A DNA stretch of 33,777 nt, from positions 1-33,777 of the forward strand of contig JANQRE010000025.1 in NCBI GenBank assembly GCA_028284705.1. Reading direction: 5' to 3'. Below the pieces are notes generated by a model. That model searched no databases and was not told where the DNA came from. It saw only the letters and a program-made list of their open reading frames with translations. The position numbers were made by a program, and so were the translations under genes. This DNA is from Paracoccaceae bacterium. GTDB taxonomy: Bacteria; Pseudomonadota; Alphaproteobacteria; Rhodobacterales; Rhodobacteraceae. Positions 1 to 8,565 of this stretch are shown here, one piece after another (positions within the stretch are counted from its first letter, which is position 1; every line of letters begins with the position of its first letter).

Positions 1-76
1 TGGAGGGACTTGAACCCCCACGCCTCGCGGCGCCAGAACCTAAATCTGGTGCGTCTACCAATTTCGCCACACCCGC
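1..76 (-). tRNA. tRNA-Leu (anticodon UAG), 3' end cut off by window edge
   Basis: Read on the minus strand, the sequence starts GCGGGTGTGG, has a leucine-type D-arm, an anticodon arm with five-base stem CCAGA/TCTGG around loop TTTAGGT (anticodon TAG), a variable arm longer than in class I tRNAs (GCCGCGAGGCG), and a T-arm with loop TTCAAGT. The 5' end is position 76. The 3' strand of the acceptor stem is represented only by its first two bases, so roughly six to nine bases lie outside the window. The long variable arm together with the TAG anticodon make leucine the clear assignment. Confidence 0.95.
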
Positions 77-350
77 AGAAAACTTTTAAGCCCGCCGAAT
101 TGATCCCCCGGCAGGCTTTCGCGGCTCAATAACAAAGGTCACAGGGGGATTCCATCGCAAAAAACACGTCCCCCCGCACGGCTTTCGACATTCTCCGGGC
201 TTGGCTGAGTTCGGGCACAATTGAGGTAAGGAAATCCTGCCCCATCCCGAAAATCACCCCGGTATCACCGCAAGCTCGCCCGATACGCGCCCAGATTGTG
301 CCCCAATTCAGGTGTCATCTTACTCCATCAAATTGAACCGGAGTGACGCC
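77..350. other. Intergenic region between tRNA-Leu and the Hint gene
   Basis: This 274-base stretch must hold the promoters for the divergent tRNA-Leu and Hint genes. I see no convincing -35/-10 pair. A 9-bp inverted repeat (GGGCACAAT at 213-221, ATTGTGCCC at 295-303) is present but its arms are 73 bases apart and could be chance. A ribosome-binding sequence GGAG at 340-343 sits seven bases before the ATG at 351. Confidence 0.4.
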
Positions 351-866
351 ATGTCTGCCAACATGCACAAGACTTTCGGTGGGGGAACTGAAATCGCTGG
401 CGAGAGAGAGGCCGTGACCGGCCTGGCCGCTGGCAACAACATCCTGACAATGACGGGGTATGTGAAGGTCGAAGACCTCAAAGCCGGTGATCGCATCATC
501 ACCCGCAACGGCGCGCGTATCCTGCGCGAACTGGTTGCGACCACTCATATGATGCGCCCGATCAAGGTCGGCTCGAATACGCTCGGTTACTCGCGCCCGG
601 CCTCAGAGATGCTGATGGCGCCCGATCAGGAAGTTATGGTGCGCGACTGGCGTGCCGAGGTGCTGTTTGGCGAGGATTTCGTCATCACCCGGATCAACCG
701 CATGGTTGACGGCAAATACATCTCCGAATCCGCAGTGCTGGCCGAACACACGGTCTACGAGCTCTGCTTCGACGAGGAAGAGATTTACTATGCCGATGGG
801 GTCGAGATCATTTCCGCTCTGTCGCTGTCCAAGAACGAAGCGAAACAAGCGCAACTCGCAGCATAA
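351..866 (+). CDS. Small stand-alone Hint (hedgehog/intein)-domain protein, degenerate active site
   Basis: The 171-residue product is almost entirely one Hint-type fold. Recognisable landmarks are the first strand and turn (A-A-G-N-N-I around residue 26, where active family members have C-F-A-x-G-T-x-I), V-E-D-L-K-A-G-D-R-I, a block resembling S-P-Q-H-R-V, and a closing A-E-H-T-V-Y-E-L-C-F ... Y-A-D-G-V-E segment. The ATG at 351 was chosen over a GTG at 312 because GGAG lies seven bases before it. The catalytic cysteine position is glycine (about residue 24), and the block histidine appears replaced by glutamine, so self-splicing or cleavage is unlikely. Stand-alone Hint proteins are common in Rhodobacteraceae and their role is unknown. 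No signal peptide or membrane segment is seen. It converges with nnrD 31 bases downstream. Confidence 0.8.
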   Translation: MSANMHKTFGGGTEIAGEREAVTGLAAGNNILTMTGYVKVEDLKAGDRIITRNGARILRELVATTHMMRPIKVGSNTLGYSRPASEMLMAPDQEVMVRDWRAEVLFGEDFVITRINRMVDGKYISESAVLAEHTVYELCFDEEEIYYADGVEIISALSLSKNEAKQAQLAA

Positions 867-897
867 ACTCTATGGGTCGTAACCCAGCCTGAGCGCC

Positions 898-1746
898 TCA
901 GGACAAATTCCACTCACGGAATACTTGCGGGACCATGTCCGGCAGGTCTGAGGCAATCAGCCCCGGCCCATAGAGGTGCGCTGCCCAAAGATGGAGCAGC
1001 GCACCGCACTCCGCTGCCTCCTGAGCGACGAACCCCCGCGCCAGAAGTCCGGCGATCAGGCCTGCTAACACATCCCCCGCCCCTGCCGTGGCAAGCCAGG
1101 GTGCGGGGGTTTTCTTTTGCCCATCAAGCTCCGCAATGACGCCATCCGGCGAAGCCACAAGCGTGCGCGGGCCTTTCAGAAGAACCGTGCATCCCAGGGC
1201 CTCCGCCGCCAGCATCGCCGAGGCCTGCCGGGCTTCCTGCGTGTCGAGATCGGTGCCTGGGAACAGCCGTTTGAACTCGCCTATATGGGGTGTCAGCACG
1301 ACCTTCTCGTGCAGCGCATTCGCCAATGGCTCCACCTCGGCGAGAAGCGTGATCGCATCGGCGTCCAAAATGGCCGGCATCTGCGCCCCAAGCGCGCCCG
1401 CCATCAGTTCCGCCCCACGCCGATCCACCCCCAGGGCCGGTCCAAGGCAAAGGGAGGTGATCCGGCGTTCATCCTCAAGATACGAGATCAAGGCCTCGCC
1501 ACTGTCGATCTCGCGCAGCATGATCGCCGGGGATTGTGCCGCACATTCCTGCAAGGCCCCCTGCCCGGCCCCGACCGTCACCAATCCGGACCCAACCCGC
1601 AGAGCCGCCTGCGCTGCAAGGCGAGCGGCCCCGGTCCGCGTCGCAGGCCCCGCCAGGATCAATGCGTGCCCATGGTCATATTTTTGGGCGTCGACCGCCT
1701 TGGCGAATTTAGCGACCCGCTCCGGCGTTGGCGCGATTTCCCTCAT
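898..1746 (-). CDS. nnrD: ADP/ATP-dependent NAD(P)H-hydrate dehydratase (NnrD / YjeF C-terminal domain)
   Basis: This 282-residue protein belongs to the ribokinase-like carbohydrate-kinase fold family that dehydrates the S-hydrates of NADH and NADPH using a nucleotide. Family landmarks: H-G-H-A-L-I-L-A-G near residue 28, L-G-P-A-L-G near 102, I-L-D-A-D-A-I near 126, L-T-P-H-I-G-E-F near 152, and the catalytic loop A-G-A-G-D-V-L-A-G near 220 (the usual form is G-T-G-D-V-L-A-G; the Thr-to-Ala change is seen in the family). In E. coli and many bacteria this domain is fused behind the epimerase. Here it is a separate gene whose ATG overlaps the epimerase stop by four bases (ATGA), with its own AAGGA ribosome-binding sequence (complement of 1756-1760) nine bases upstream. 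Role: metabolite repair in the cytoplasm. Confidence 0.9.
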   Translation of the reverse strand: MREIAPTPERVAKFAKAVDAQKYDHGHALILAGPATRTGAARLAAQAALRVGSGLVTVGAGQGALQECAAQSPAIMLREIDSGEALISYLEDERRITSLCLGPALGVDRRGAELMAGALGAQMPAILDADAITLLAEVEPLANALHEKVVLTPHIGEFKRLFPGTDLDTQEARQASAMLAAEALGCTVLLKGPRTLVASPDGVIAELDGQKKTPAPWLATAGAGDVLAGLIAGLLARGFVAQEAAECGALLHLWAAHLYGPGLIASDLPDMVPQVFREWNLS

Positions 1747-2405
1747 AGCCCGATATCCTTCACGACGGTCTTGTACCCCTGTTGCTCCAGGACCAGATGC
1801 ACCGGTTTCTTCTGGTGAAATGTCACCGTCAGGTCCGGCTCGAACGGGTTGGTCGCCAGAAGCGCTCCGCTATCAGTGTCATATCCCGTGGGCACATCGA
1901 TGCTGACGCTCACAACCTCATTGTCAAAGCTGAGTTCCGCCCAATAGTCCCGGGCCTTCATAAAGGGCTCCAAGATCGCATCGCAGTTGCGGGTTTGCCC
2001 GATGCCCAGAAGCGCATCGACAACGACAAGCGATCCGGGCGCAGTCAACTGATGTTCCAACTGCTCAGCCCGGTATGGGGTCAGATCACTGCCAAACTGG
2101 GCCCACCGCGCCGCGTTTGTTGCGGCATCCCCCGCCATCGCACTGAGGCTCTTGGTGGCAGCCACGCTCACTGGCCATCCGGCCTCTAGCAATAGACGGG
2201 CCACCACAAACCCGTCACCCCCGTTATTGCCCGGTCCACACAGAACCAGCGCCCGCGGCGCCTCGAGTTGGGGCCATTCCGCGACAATCGCGTCCACCAC
2301 CGCTTCGCCGGCACGCTCCATCAGTTGCAGCCCGGTGACCTGGCCGCCCTCAATCGCCGCCCTCTCCAGCGCGCGCATCTCTTCGGTTGTGATAACCCCC
2401 GTCAT
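1743..2405 (-). CDS. nnrE: NAD(P)H-hydrate epimerase (NnrE / YjeF N-terminal domain)
   Basis: This 220-residue protein has the Rossmann-like YjeF_N fold that interconverts the R and S forms of hydrated NAD(P)H so that NnrD can repair them. Seen motifs: T-T-E-E-M-R-A-L-E near the N-terminus, the G-P-G-N-N-G-G-D-G-F-V-V-A-R-L-L nucleotide-binding segment, D-A-L-L-G-I-G-Q-T, and S-I-D-V-P-T-G-Y-D. I placed the start at the ATG at 2405 because homology begins there; a GTG at 2450 would add 15 unrelated residues running through an inverted repeat. It ends in D-I-G-L just where fused homologues pass into the dehydratase domain. It is followed by nnrD in a four-base overlap and is divergent from glnB across 167 bases. 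Confidence 0.9.
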   Translation of the reverse strand: MTGVITTEEMRALERAAIEGGQVTGLQLMERAGEAVVDAIVAEWPQLEAPRALVLCGPGNNGGDGFVVARLLLEAGWPVSVAATKSLSAMAGDAATNAARWAQFGSDLTPYRAEQLEHQLTAPGSLVVVDALLGIGQTRNCDAILEPFMKARDYWAELSFDNEVVSVSIDVPTGYDTDSGALLATNPFEPDLTVTFHQKKPVHLVLEQQGYKTVVKDIGL

Positions 2406-2434
2406 TTTCGCTCGCGATTCAATTGTGCTTAATT

Positions 2435-2453
2435 TTTGTGCAATCTGCACAAA
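2435..2453. promoter_or_regulatory. Inverted repeat, candidate operator in the nnrE-glnB divergent region
   Basis: The arms TTTGTGC (2435-2441) and GCACAAA (2447-2453) are perfect complements around a five-base centre. Further TTGTGC half-sites lie at 2423-2428 and 2511-2516. The site is 30 bases upstream of the nnrE ATG and about 120 bases upstream of glnB. NtrC commonly controls glnBA in alphaproteobacteria, but this symmetry (GTGC-N5-GCAC) is the reverse of the classical enterobacterial NtrC site, so I do not name the regulator. No clear sigma-54 promoter was seen. Confidence 0.4.
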
Positions 2454-2554
2454 TTTCCAGCGGCAAGCTACGGCGTAACATCCCCACTCAGCACTGACCC
2501 TGCCATCAGATTGTGCACTGGAATGTTAAGTGGTCAACCGCCTTTGGGACATGA

Positions 2555-2911
<357 letters not shown>

Positions 2912-2942
2912 ATCAACACTTTAACCAGAGAGGAACAGGTCC

Positions 2943-4349
2943 ATGAGCGCAAAGGACATGCTTAAGACCATGAAGGATGAAGACGTTGAATATGTCGACA
3001 TCCGCTTCACCGACCCGCGCGGCAAGCTGCAGCACGTCACAGTTATGGCCGATCAGGTCGATGAGGACTTCATCGAAGAAGGGTTCATGTTTGACGGCTC
3101 GTCAATTGCCGGTTGGAAATCCATTGACCAATCCGACATGAAGCTGCTGCCCGATCCGGCCAGCGCCTATGTGGACCCCTTTTACGCCGAAAAAACCCTT
3201 TGTGTTCATTGCACTGTGGTCGAACCGGATACCGGTGAGAGCTATGAGCGCGACCCACGCGGCACCGCCGAACGTGCCGAGGCTTACCTGAAATCCTCCG
3301 GCATCGGCGACACCGCCTATTTCGGCCCCGAGGCCGAGTTTTTCCTCTTCGACGACGTGCGCTTCTCCGTCGAGATGAACAAGGTCTCCTATGAGGTCGA
3401 CGCAAACGACGCAGCCTGGAACACCGATGCCGAATACGAAATGGGCAATATGGGCCATCGTCCCGGCGTCAAAGGCGGCTATTTTCCGGTCAACCCGACC
3501 GATGCCAGCCAGGACCTGCGCTCCGAGATGCTCTCGACCATGAAGCGCATCGGCATGAAAGTGGACAAGCACCACCACGAGGTTGCGTCCTGCCAGCACG
3601 AGCTGGGTCTCATCTTCTCTTCGCTGGTCGATCAGGCGGACAATCTGCAGAAATACAAATACGTGATCCACAACGTGGCCCACGCCTATGGCAAATCGGC
3701 GACCTTCATGCCGAAGCCGATCGCAGGTGACAATGGCACCGGTATGCATGTGAACATGTCGATCTGGAAAGACGGCAAGCCGTTGTTTGCAGGCGATAAA
3801 TACGCCGATCTCAGCCAGGAGGCGCTATATTTCATCGGCGGCGTTCTGAAACACGCCAAGGCTCTGAACGCCTTCACCAACCCATCGACGAACTCCTACA
3901 AGCGTCTGATCCCGGGTTTTGAAGCCCCTGTGCTGCGCGCCTATTCGGCCCGCAACCGCTCGGGTTGTGTCCGGATCCCATGGGCGGAATCGCCGAAAGC
4001 CAAGCGCGTGGAAGCCCGCTTCCCCGACCCGGCGGCAAACCCCTATCTCTGCTTTGCTGCCCTTCTGATGGCTGGTCTCGACGGCATCAAGAACAAGGTC
4101 GATCCGGGCCCGTCTTCGGACAAAGACCTTTACGACCTGCCGCCAGAAGAACTGGCCGAAATCCCAACGGTCTGCGCGTCTCTGCGCGAAGCGCTGGAAG
4201 AGCTGGAAGCCGATCACGAGTTCCTGCTGGCTGGCGACGTCTTCACCAAAGACCAGATCGAAGGCTACATGGAGCTGAAATGGGAAGAGGTTTATGCCTA
4301 TGAGCACACACCGCACCCGATGGAATACAAGCTCTACTATTCCTGCTAA
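2943..4349 (+). CDS. glnA: Glutamine synthetase, type I (GlnA)
   Basis: The 468-residue enzyme makes glutamine from glutamate, ammonia and ATP and is the entry point for ammonium assimilation; it acts as a cytoplasmic dodecamer. Visible family signatures are F-D-G-S-S-I-A-G-W near residue 50, the metal-binding G-P-E-A-E-F-F-L-F near 130, H-H-H-E-V-A near 211, the ATP-site N-G-T-G-M-H-V-N near 264, and N-R-S-G-C-V-R-I-P near 340. Tyr397 within D-L-Y-D-L-P-P-E-E is the adenylylation site, so activity should be tuned by GlnE together with PII from the gene just upstream. The length matches type I-beta enzymes. The start has a good AGAGAGGA-type ribosome-binding sequence. A strong hairpin terminator follows 26 bases after the stop. 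Confidence 0.98.
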   Translation: MSAKDMLKTMKDEDVEYVDIRFTDPRGKLQHVTVMADQVDEDFIEEGFMFDGSSIAGWKSIDQSDMKLLPDPASAYVDPFYAEKTLCVHCTVVEPDTGESYERDPRGTAERAEAYLKSSGIGDTAYFGPEAEFFLFDDVRFSVEMNKVSYEVDANDAAWNTDAEYEMGNMGHRPGVKGGYFPVNPTDASQDLRSEMLSTMKRIGMKVDKHHHEVASCQHELGLIFSSLVDQADNLQKYKYVIHNVAHAYGKSATFMPKPIAGDNGTGMHVNMSIWKDGKPLFAGDKYADLSQEALYFIGGVLKHAKALNAFTNPSTNSYKRLIPGFEAPVLRAYSARNRSGCVRIPWAESPKAKRVEARFPDPAANPYLCFAALLMAGLDGIKNKVDPGPSSDKDLYDLPPEELAEIPTVCASLREALEELEADHEFLLAGDVFTKDQIEGYMELKWEEVYAYEHTPHPMEYKLYYSC

Positions 4350-4375
4350 GCTTCTGGAATATAGCGGATAAAGAG

Positions 4376-4403
4376 ACCGGCGCCTACGCAGCGCCGGTTT
4401 TTA
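4376..4403 (+). terminator. Rho-independent terminator of glnBA
   Basis: Perfect 8-bp stem ACCGGCGC (4376-4383) / GCGCCGGT (4391-4398) with a seven-base loop, followed by a T-rich tract (TTTTTATTT). The tract overlaps the stop codon (4401-4403) of the convergent FliM-like gene, so the hairpin separates the two converging transcripts. Confidence 0.9.
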
Positions 4404-5483
4404 TTTGGGCAACTCGACCTCGAGACCAGCAAGAGGACCGCCCTCTTCACCCTGCCCCGAGGGATCAATGGCAGACGCATCATCGTGCGGCAAGTCATCC
4501 AAAGCCAGATCGGACGCCGACAGGCCAGGATCGTGAACCGCCGGATCCGGCAAACTCGACATCTCAAATTGCGATGAACCCCGAGGGGCGAAAGAAGGCT
4601 GCGTGACGGCAGTTGCTTGAAGGAGCGCCAGCCGGATCGCACGCACACCGTTCAACTGCCCCAGATGCGCCTTGCCATGCATCACACCTCGGATGTCAGC
4701 GACGTCAGCCGCGCGCAGCAGAGCCGGATCGATCGGGATCGTGACATCCGGTGCTAACCCCATGAGTTTTCTCACAGATATTTTCACGGAAGGCAGGCTC
4801 ACTGTCAGCGGCACATCCACATCCGCTACTAATTCAAAGAGATGCGGATTGGGTTCGGGCGCGGATTTCTTTGATCGATCCTTCATCACCTTCGCTGGCA
4901 TCCAGATCTGCGCCTGAGCAGTCTTTTGCCCGGGACCAAGATCAAGCTCGACCGAAACTATCTCGTAAGCCTTTTCAGCATAGTCGAGTTCCAGACGCGC
5001 GTGATCGGTCTCCATGCGCAGCGACCGATATCCCGCGAGCGCCAAACCCGGGCGTACGTCCTCGGCAAGTTTGGACATTTGCGCCAGAACGCCGTTGAGA
5101 AACGGCTCGCACATCGAGCGATCAATCTCTGTCACAGGCCGGTCGACCCGTGGCGCTGTGAGCACTTCGCCTAGGGTCTGTTGTTCGATCAACGCATCGA
5201 GAAGAATTGCATCGAACATGATCAGACCCAAGGGCTCGGTCTTATGTTCCAGAATGCAGACCATGCGTTTGTCGGGGAGATCGGCCAGTGCATCCGCCGG
5301 TGGCACCAATCGCACATCAACCTTGGGCACCAAGAGATTGAGATCATGGACGGATTTTGCCGCACGCCGAAACATGTCAGGCGCAATTTCCATGAACACA
5401 TCATGGTATTGCCCCCTCGCCTGAGGTGGCGGGCGCAACATTTTGCGGATCACATCGTCCTTGATGGCGCTTTCGTCGCTCAC
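4401..5483 (-). CDS. FliM/FliN-family (SpoA-domain) motor-switch-like protein, not in a flagellar cluster
   Basis: This 360-residue protein resembles the orphan FliM-like proteins of Rhodobacteraceae. Residues about 25-200 fit a FliM-like middle region (including I-M-F-D-A-I-L-L-D-A-L-I-E-Q-Q-T). Residues about 218-288 form a SpoA domain (V-D-V-P-L-T-V ... V-T-I-P-I-D ... G-Q-L-N-G-V-R-A-I-R-L), the module that builds the flagellar C-ring. The last 70 residues are acidic and probably disordered. The CheY-binding E-I-D-A-L-L motif of true FliM is absent from the N-terminus; a loosely similar D-D-V-I-R-K-M-L is found instead. The start is a GTG at 5483. It lies 80 bases after the histidine kinase and is the last gene of that run; no other flagellar gene is in the window. 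Its function could be in the flagellar switch or as a signalling partner of the adjacent receiver protein. Confidence 0.75.
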   Translation of the reverse strand: MSDESAIKDDVIRKMLRPPPQARGQYHDVFMEIAPDMFRRAAKSVHDLNLLVPKVDVRLVPPADALADLPDKRMVCILEHKTEPLGLIMFDAILLDALIEQQTLGEVLTAPRVDRPVTEIDRSMCEPFLNGVLAQMSKLAEDVRPGLALAGYRSLRMETDHARLELDYAEKAYEIVSVELDLGPGQKTAQAQIWMPAKVMKDRSKKSAPEPNPHLFELVADVDVPLTVSLPSVKISVRKLMGLAPDVTIPIDPALLRAADVADIRGVMHGKAHLGQLNGVRAIRLALLQATAVTQPSFAPRGSSQFEMSSLPDPAVHDPGLSASDLALDDLPHDDASAIDPSGQGEEGGPLAGLEVELPK

Positions 5484-5563
5484 GATTTGGCCTGCTCGAC
5501 AGGGAAACTTCGCCTTGGTTGGGCCTTTATCGCCCCAAAAACCTTACGAATTCGTTGCCAGGA

Positions 5564-8257
5564 TCACTCGGCGGCGAGGCTGTCCTGCTCAAGATAGATG
5601 GAAACCCGGAACGCAGCGCCGTCCCGACCCCCAATATAGCGGATTTCGCCGCCAAGCCTGGCCAGGATTTCACGGCTGATCGCAAGACCAAGACCGGCGC
5701 TGCCCGCCGCGGACTGATCAGAGGCGCGGGCAAATTTTTCGAAGATGATCGATTCCTTGTCTTTCGGCACGCCGGAGCCGTTGTCGATGAAGTCGATTTC
5801 AATCATGTGATCAGAGGCTTGCACGGCGATCTTCAAACGTGGTTTCTCTGCATCGCAATATTTTGCAGCATTGGAGATCAGGTTGATGAAGACCTGCGTC
5901 ATGCGGTCTGAATCGGTGTTGAAAACGACCTCTTCCCCAGCCGGATCGCGGTCGATGGCGAGATGTTCCGCCCCCGTCGCCGCAACCGCGCGGTCGATCA
6001 ACTCGCGCAAGGTTGCGGGACCGATATGCAGCTCCACCTGGCCGTTTTCCAGAACCGTGAGGTCCAGAAGATCGTCGAGAAGCCGGGTCAGACGAATGCT
6101 CTCATTGTGGATAATCTGCGAATAGCGTGCGCGCTCCTTCTCCGGCATATCCCCTTCCTGCAGGAATTCGGAGAAGGACCGGATCGAGGTCATGGGCGTG
6201 CGCAACTCGTGACTGATCTGGCTGAGAAATGCATCTTTTTGGACTGACAGCGCGGTCAGCTTCTCGTTCGCATCGCGCAATTGCCGCGCGGTTTGCTCCA
6301 GCTCGCGGGATTTTTCCTCTAACTGGCTGGAATATTCGAGCATTTGCGCGGATTCGTCCGCCACCGCGAGCAGATCCTGCACCGAAACCGAGGCCTGCCC
6401 GTTGATCTGCCCGATCATTGCATGGGCCGTCGCTGCCCCGACGCTACCCGCCAGTTCCCGCTCGAGCACGTTGACGAAATCCGGCGTGGGATCGGGCAGA
6501 CCGCTGGTCTTGCCTTGCTCCACGGCTGCCTTGTGGAACATGTTCTGCGCCTCTTTTGCGCCGAGCAGACGTTGGGTCATCACCAGCAGATCCTCAGTCG
6601 CGGCCACACCGCCCGACCAGCCGCGCGCACCGCCGGAGCGCTCGAACACGTTGACGAAACTGGCCCCTTGAAGGCGTTCCAGCGGGCTTGGGAAGGTGAC
6701 CAGCGAAACCACGAGAAAGGCCAATGTATTCAGGCCGATAGACCAGAAGATCGCGTGAACCAGCGAGTCCATTCCGGTGAACCCAAAGAGGGCCTGTGGC
6801 CGCAATATCTCCAAGCCAGCGGGGCCGAAGGTGAGCATCTCCGCACTGAACGCCCCCACCGCGGGCAGAAGCAACGTGTAGGCCCAGACGGCGAAACCGG
6901 TTACGAGGCCGGCAATCGCGCCGCGACGGGTTGCGCCGCGCCAGAAGAGCGCGGCCATCAGAGCCGGCATGACCTGTGCGACACCGGCGAAACTCACCAA
7001 CCCGATGGCGCTGAGCGCGGTCGAGCCGTCGGTGAGCCGGTAGTAAATATAGCCGAGCGCAACGATGGCTGCGATGGACACCCGGCGGGACATGAGCACG
7101 ACGCTGCGCACGTCGCCCGAGACGGTCGCCCCGCCCGCCCGGGAGGCCAGCCAGAGCGGGATGACGATGTGGTTCGACACCATGGTCGAGAGCGCGATGG
7201 CGGCGACGATCACCATCGAGGTGGCCGACGAGAACCCACCGAGGAACGCCAATGTGGCGAGCCAGTCGCGCTCCATTTCCAAGGGAAGGGTCAACACGAA
7301 AAGATCCGGGTTCGCGCCATCCGGCAGGATCGCAAGGCCGATCGCGGCAATCGGCAACACGAAGAGCGAAATGGCCATAAGATAGAGCGGGAAGGCCCAG
7401 CTTGCCGTGGCGAGGTGGCTTTCATCCGATTGTTCGACCACCATCACCTGGAACATGCGCGGCAGACAGATGATCGCAACGGCGGAGAGGAATGTCAGTC
7501 CGATCCAGCGGCTGGGCTCCGGCCGCCATTCTCCGACGGGCGAGTTCGCGATGATATCAAGCGTTTGCGGGATACCGCCCGAGACGCCCCACACCACAAA
7601 CGCGCCCACGGCAATGAGCGCCACAAGTTTCACCACCGCCTCGACCGCGATGGCCGTGACGACGCCGTAATGACGCTCATTGGTATCGAGATTTCGAGTT
7701 CCGAAGAGAATGGTGAAGATGGCCAGACCCACGGAGACCCAGAAGGCGATGCGGTTCACATTCGCCCGGTCATTGACCAGAAGCTCGCTGATCTGGCCCT
7801 GATCGGTACTGCCCGAGAAAACCACGAATGAGAGCGTCACGGACTGCAATTGCAACGAGATATAAGGCGTCGAGCCGACCACGGCGAGGATCGTCACCAG
7901 AACCGCCACGGCGGAGGACTTGCCGTAACGCGAAGACACGAGGTCGGCGATGGAGGTGATGCGCTCGGCCCGTCCGATCCGCACCAATTTGCGCAAAATC
8001 CACCACCAGCCCAGGAAGACCAGTGTGGGACCAAGATAGATCGTCAGGTATTCAAGGCCGGAGCGCGCCGCATTGCCAACCGCGCCATAAAACGTCCACG
8101 CTGTACAATATACACTGAGCGACAGCGTATAAATCCACGGCCCCCGCAACCAGGCACCACCCGTGCGCCGTGCTTTGCGATCAGCATAAAACGCAACAGC
8201 AAACAGCATCACCACATAGGCGAGCGCGATGAAGACGATGGCGTTGAAACCGAGCAT
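5564..8257 (-). CDS. Sodium/solute-symporter-domain sensor histidine kinase (CbrA/CrbS/MxtR type)
   Basis: The 897-residue protein starts with about 500 residues of membrane helices in the pattern of the sodium/solute symporter family (for example S-L-S-V-Y-C-T-A-W-T-F-Y-G-A-V-G near residue 50 and S-V-G-L-A-I-F-T-I-L-F-G-T-R). A segment around residues 555-620 (L-L-G-A-K-E-A-Q-N-M-F ... L-E-R-E-L-A-G-S-V-G) looks like the STAC domain that links such transporters to kinases. A short coiled coil leads into the dimerisation domain with phospho-acceptor His683 (S-H-E-L-R-T-P), an N-box around 790 (N-L-I-S-N-A-A-K-Y), D-N-G-S-G-V near 825 and G-L-G-L-A-I near 855. It has no attached receiver. Related kinases CrbS and MxtR control acetyl-CoA synthetase genes; acs is in this window. 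It shares one base (TGATG) with the upstream two-helix gene, implying coupled translation. Confidence 0.93.
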   Translation of the reverse strand: MLGFNAIVFIALAYVVMLFAVAFYADRKARRTGGAWLRGPWIYTLSLSVYCTAWTFYGAVGNAARSGLEYLTIYLGPTLVFLGWWWILRKLVRIGRAERITSIADLVSSRYGKSSAVAVLVTILAVVGSTPYISLQLQSVTLSFVVFSGSTDQGQISELLVNDRANVNRIAFWVSVGLAIFTILFGTRNLDTNERHYGVVTAIAVEAVVKLVALIAVGAFVVWGVSGGIPQTLDIIANSPVGEWRPEPSRWIGLTFLSAVAIICLPRMFQVMVVEQSDESHLATASWAFPLYLMAISLFVLPIAAIGLAILPDGANPDLFVLTLPLEMERDWLATLAFLGGFSSATSMVIVAAIALSTMVSNHIVIPLWLASRAGGATVSGDVRSVVLMSRRVSIAAIVALGYIYYRLTDGSTALSAIGLVSFAGVAQVMPALMAALFWRGATRRGAIAGLVTGFAVWAYTLLLPAVGAFSAEMLTFGPAGLEILRPQALFGFTGMDSLVHAIFWSIGLNTLAFLVVSLVTFPSPLERLQGASFVNVFERSGGARGWSGGVAATEDLLVMTQRLLGAKEAQNMFHKAAVEQGKTSGLPDPTPDFVNVLERELAGSVGAATAHAMIGQINGQASVSVQDLLAVADESAQMLEYSSQLEEKSRELEQTARQLRDANEKLTALSVQKDAFLSQISHELRTPMTSIRSFSEFLQEGDMPEKERARYSQIIHNESIRLTRLLDDLLDLTVLENGQVELHIGPATLRELIDRAVAATGAEHLAIDRDPAGEEVVFNTDSDRMTQVFINLISNAAKYCDAEKPRLKIAVQASDHMIEIDFIDNGSGVPKDKESIIFEKFARASDQSAAGSAGLGLAISREILARLGGEIRYIGGRDGAAFRVSIYLEQDSLAAE

Positions 8258-8565
8258 CAGCTCTCTGGCGCGGCGGGCCCTTTTGCCTCACCGCGGGGCT
8301 CCGTTTCCGGCGCGCGCGCCGTCACCTCGGGCCGGAGCCAGCGGGACAGCACGAAGGCGATGGCGATGAGGAAGAACCAAACGGAGAAGAAGTAGATCAG
8401 CCGACCGGAGGTCGAGACATGGGCCGGTTGCCCGAGATCCATGGTGAGGACTGGCAGCAGAAAAAGCGCAAGGCCCAGGATCGGCAGAAGCTTCGCCGCG
8501 TCAATGACCCGGCGGCGGCGATAGAGATCACGTTCCAGAAAAACGGGGCGGCCCGGGCTTTTCAT
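8257..8565 (-). CDS. Two-helix membrane protein, possible small subunit of the symporter-kinase
   Basis: The 102-residue product has a basic N-terminus (R-R-R-R near 17-20), two predicted membrane helices at about residues 23-43 and 54-75, and a polar Pro/Glu-rich tail. I do not recognise a named family. The layout (two helices, short loop, arginine after helix two) resembles the small subunits encoded just before some sodium/solute symporters (DUF4212 and DUF485 types), and here too it directly precedes a symporter-domain gene. Its ATG overlaps the response-regulator stop by four bases and its stop shares one base with the kinase ATG, so all three are probably translated together. That it is a partner of the kinase membrane domain is inference. 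Confidence 0.75.
   Translation of the reverse strand: MKSPGRPVFLERDLYRRRRVIDAAKLLPILGLALFLLPVLTMDLGQPAHVSTSGRLIYFFSVWFFLIAIAFVLSRWLRPEVTARAPETEPRGEAKGPAAPES

Noticed and set aside
213-303. 9-bp inverted repeat GGGCACAAT / ATTGTGCCC before the Hint gene
   Set aside because: The arms are 73 bases apart; a match of this length is plausible by chance and nothing else supports a function.
873-886. Small hairpin TGGGT-CGTA-ACCCA between the Hint gene and nnrD as a terminator
   Set aside because: A stem of only five pairs and no T run on either side.
6344-7831. 495-codon open frame on the plus strand opposite the symporter-kinase
   Set aside because: It is wholly antisense to a well-conserved kinase gene, is rich in Arg, Gly, His and Gln as expected from GC-rich reverse frames, and has no family motif.
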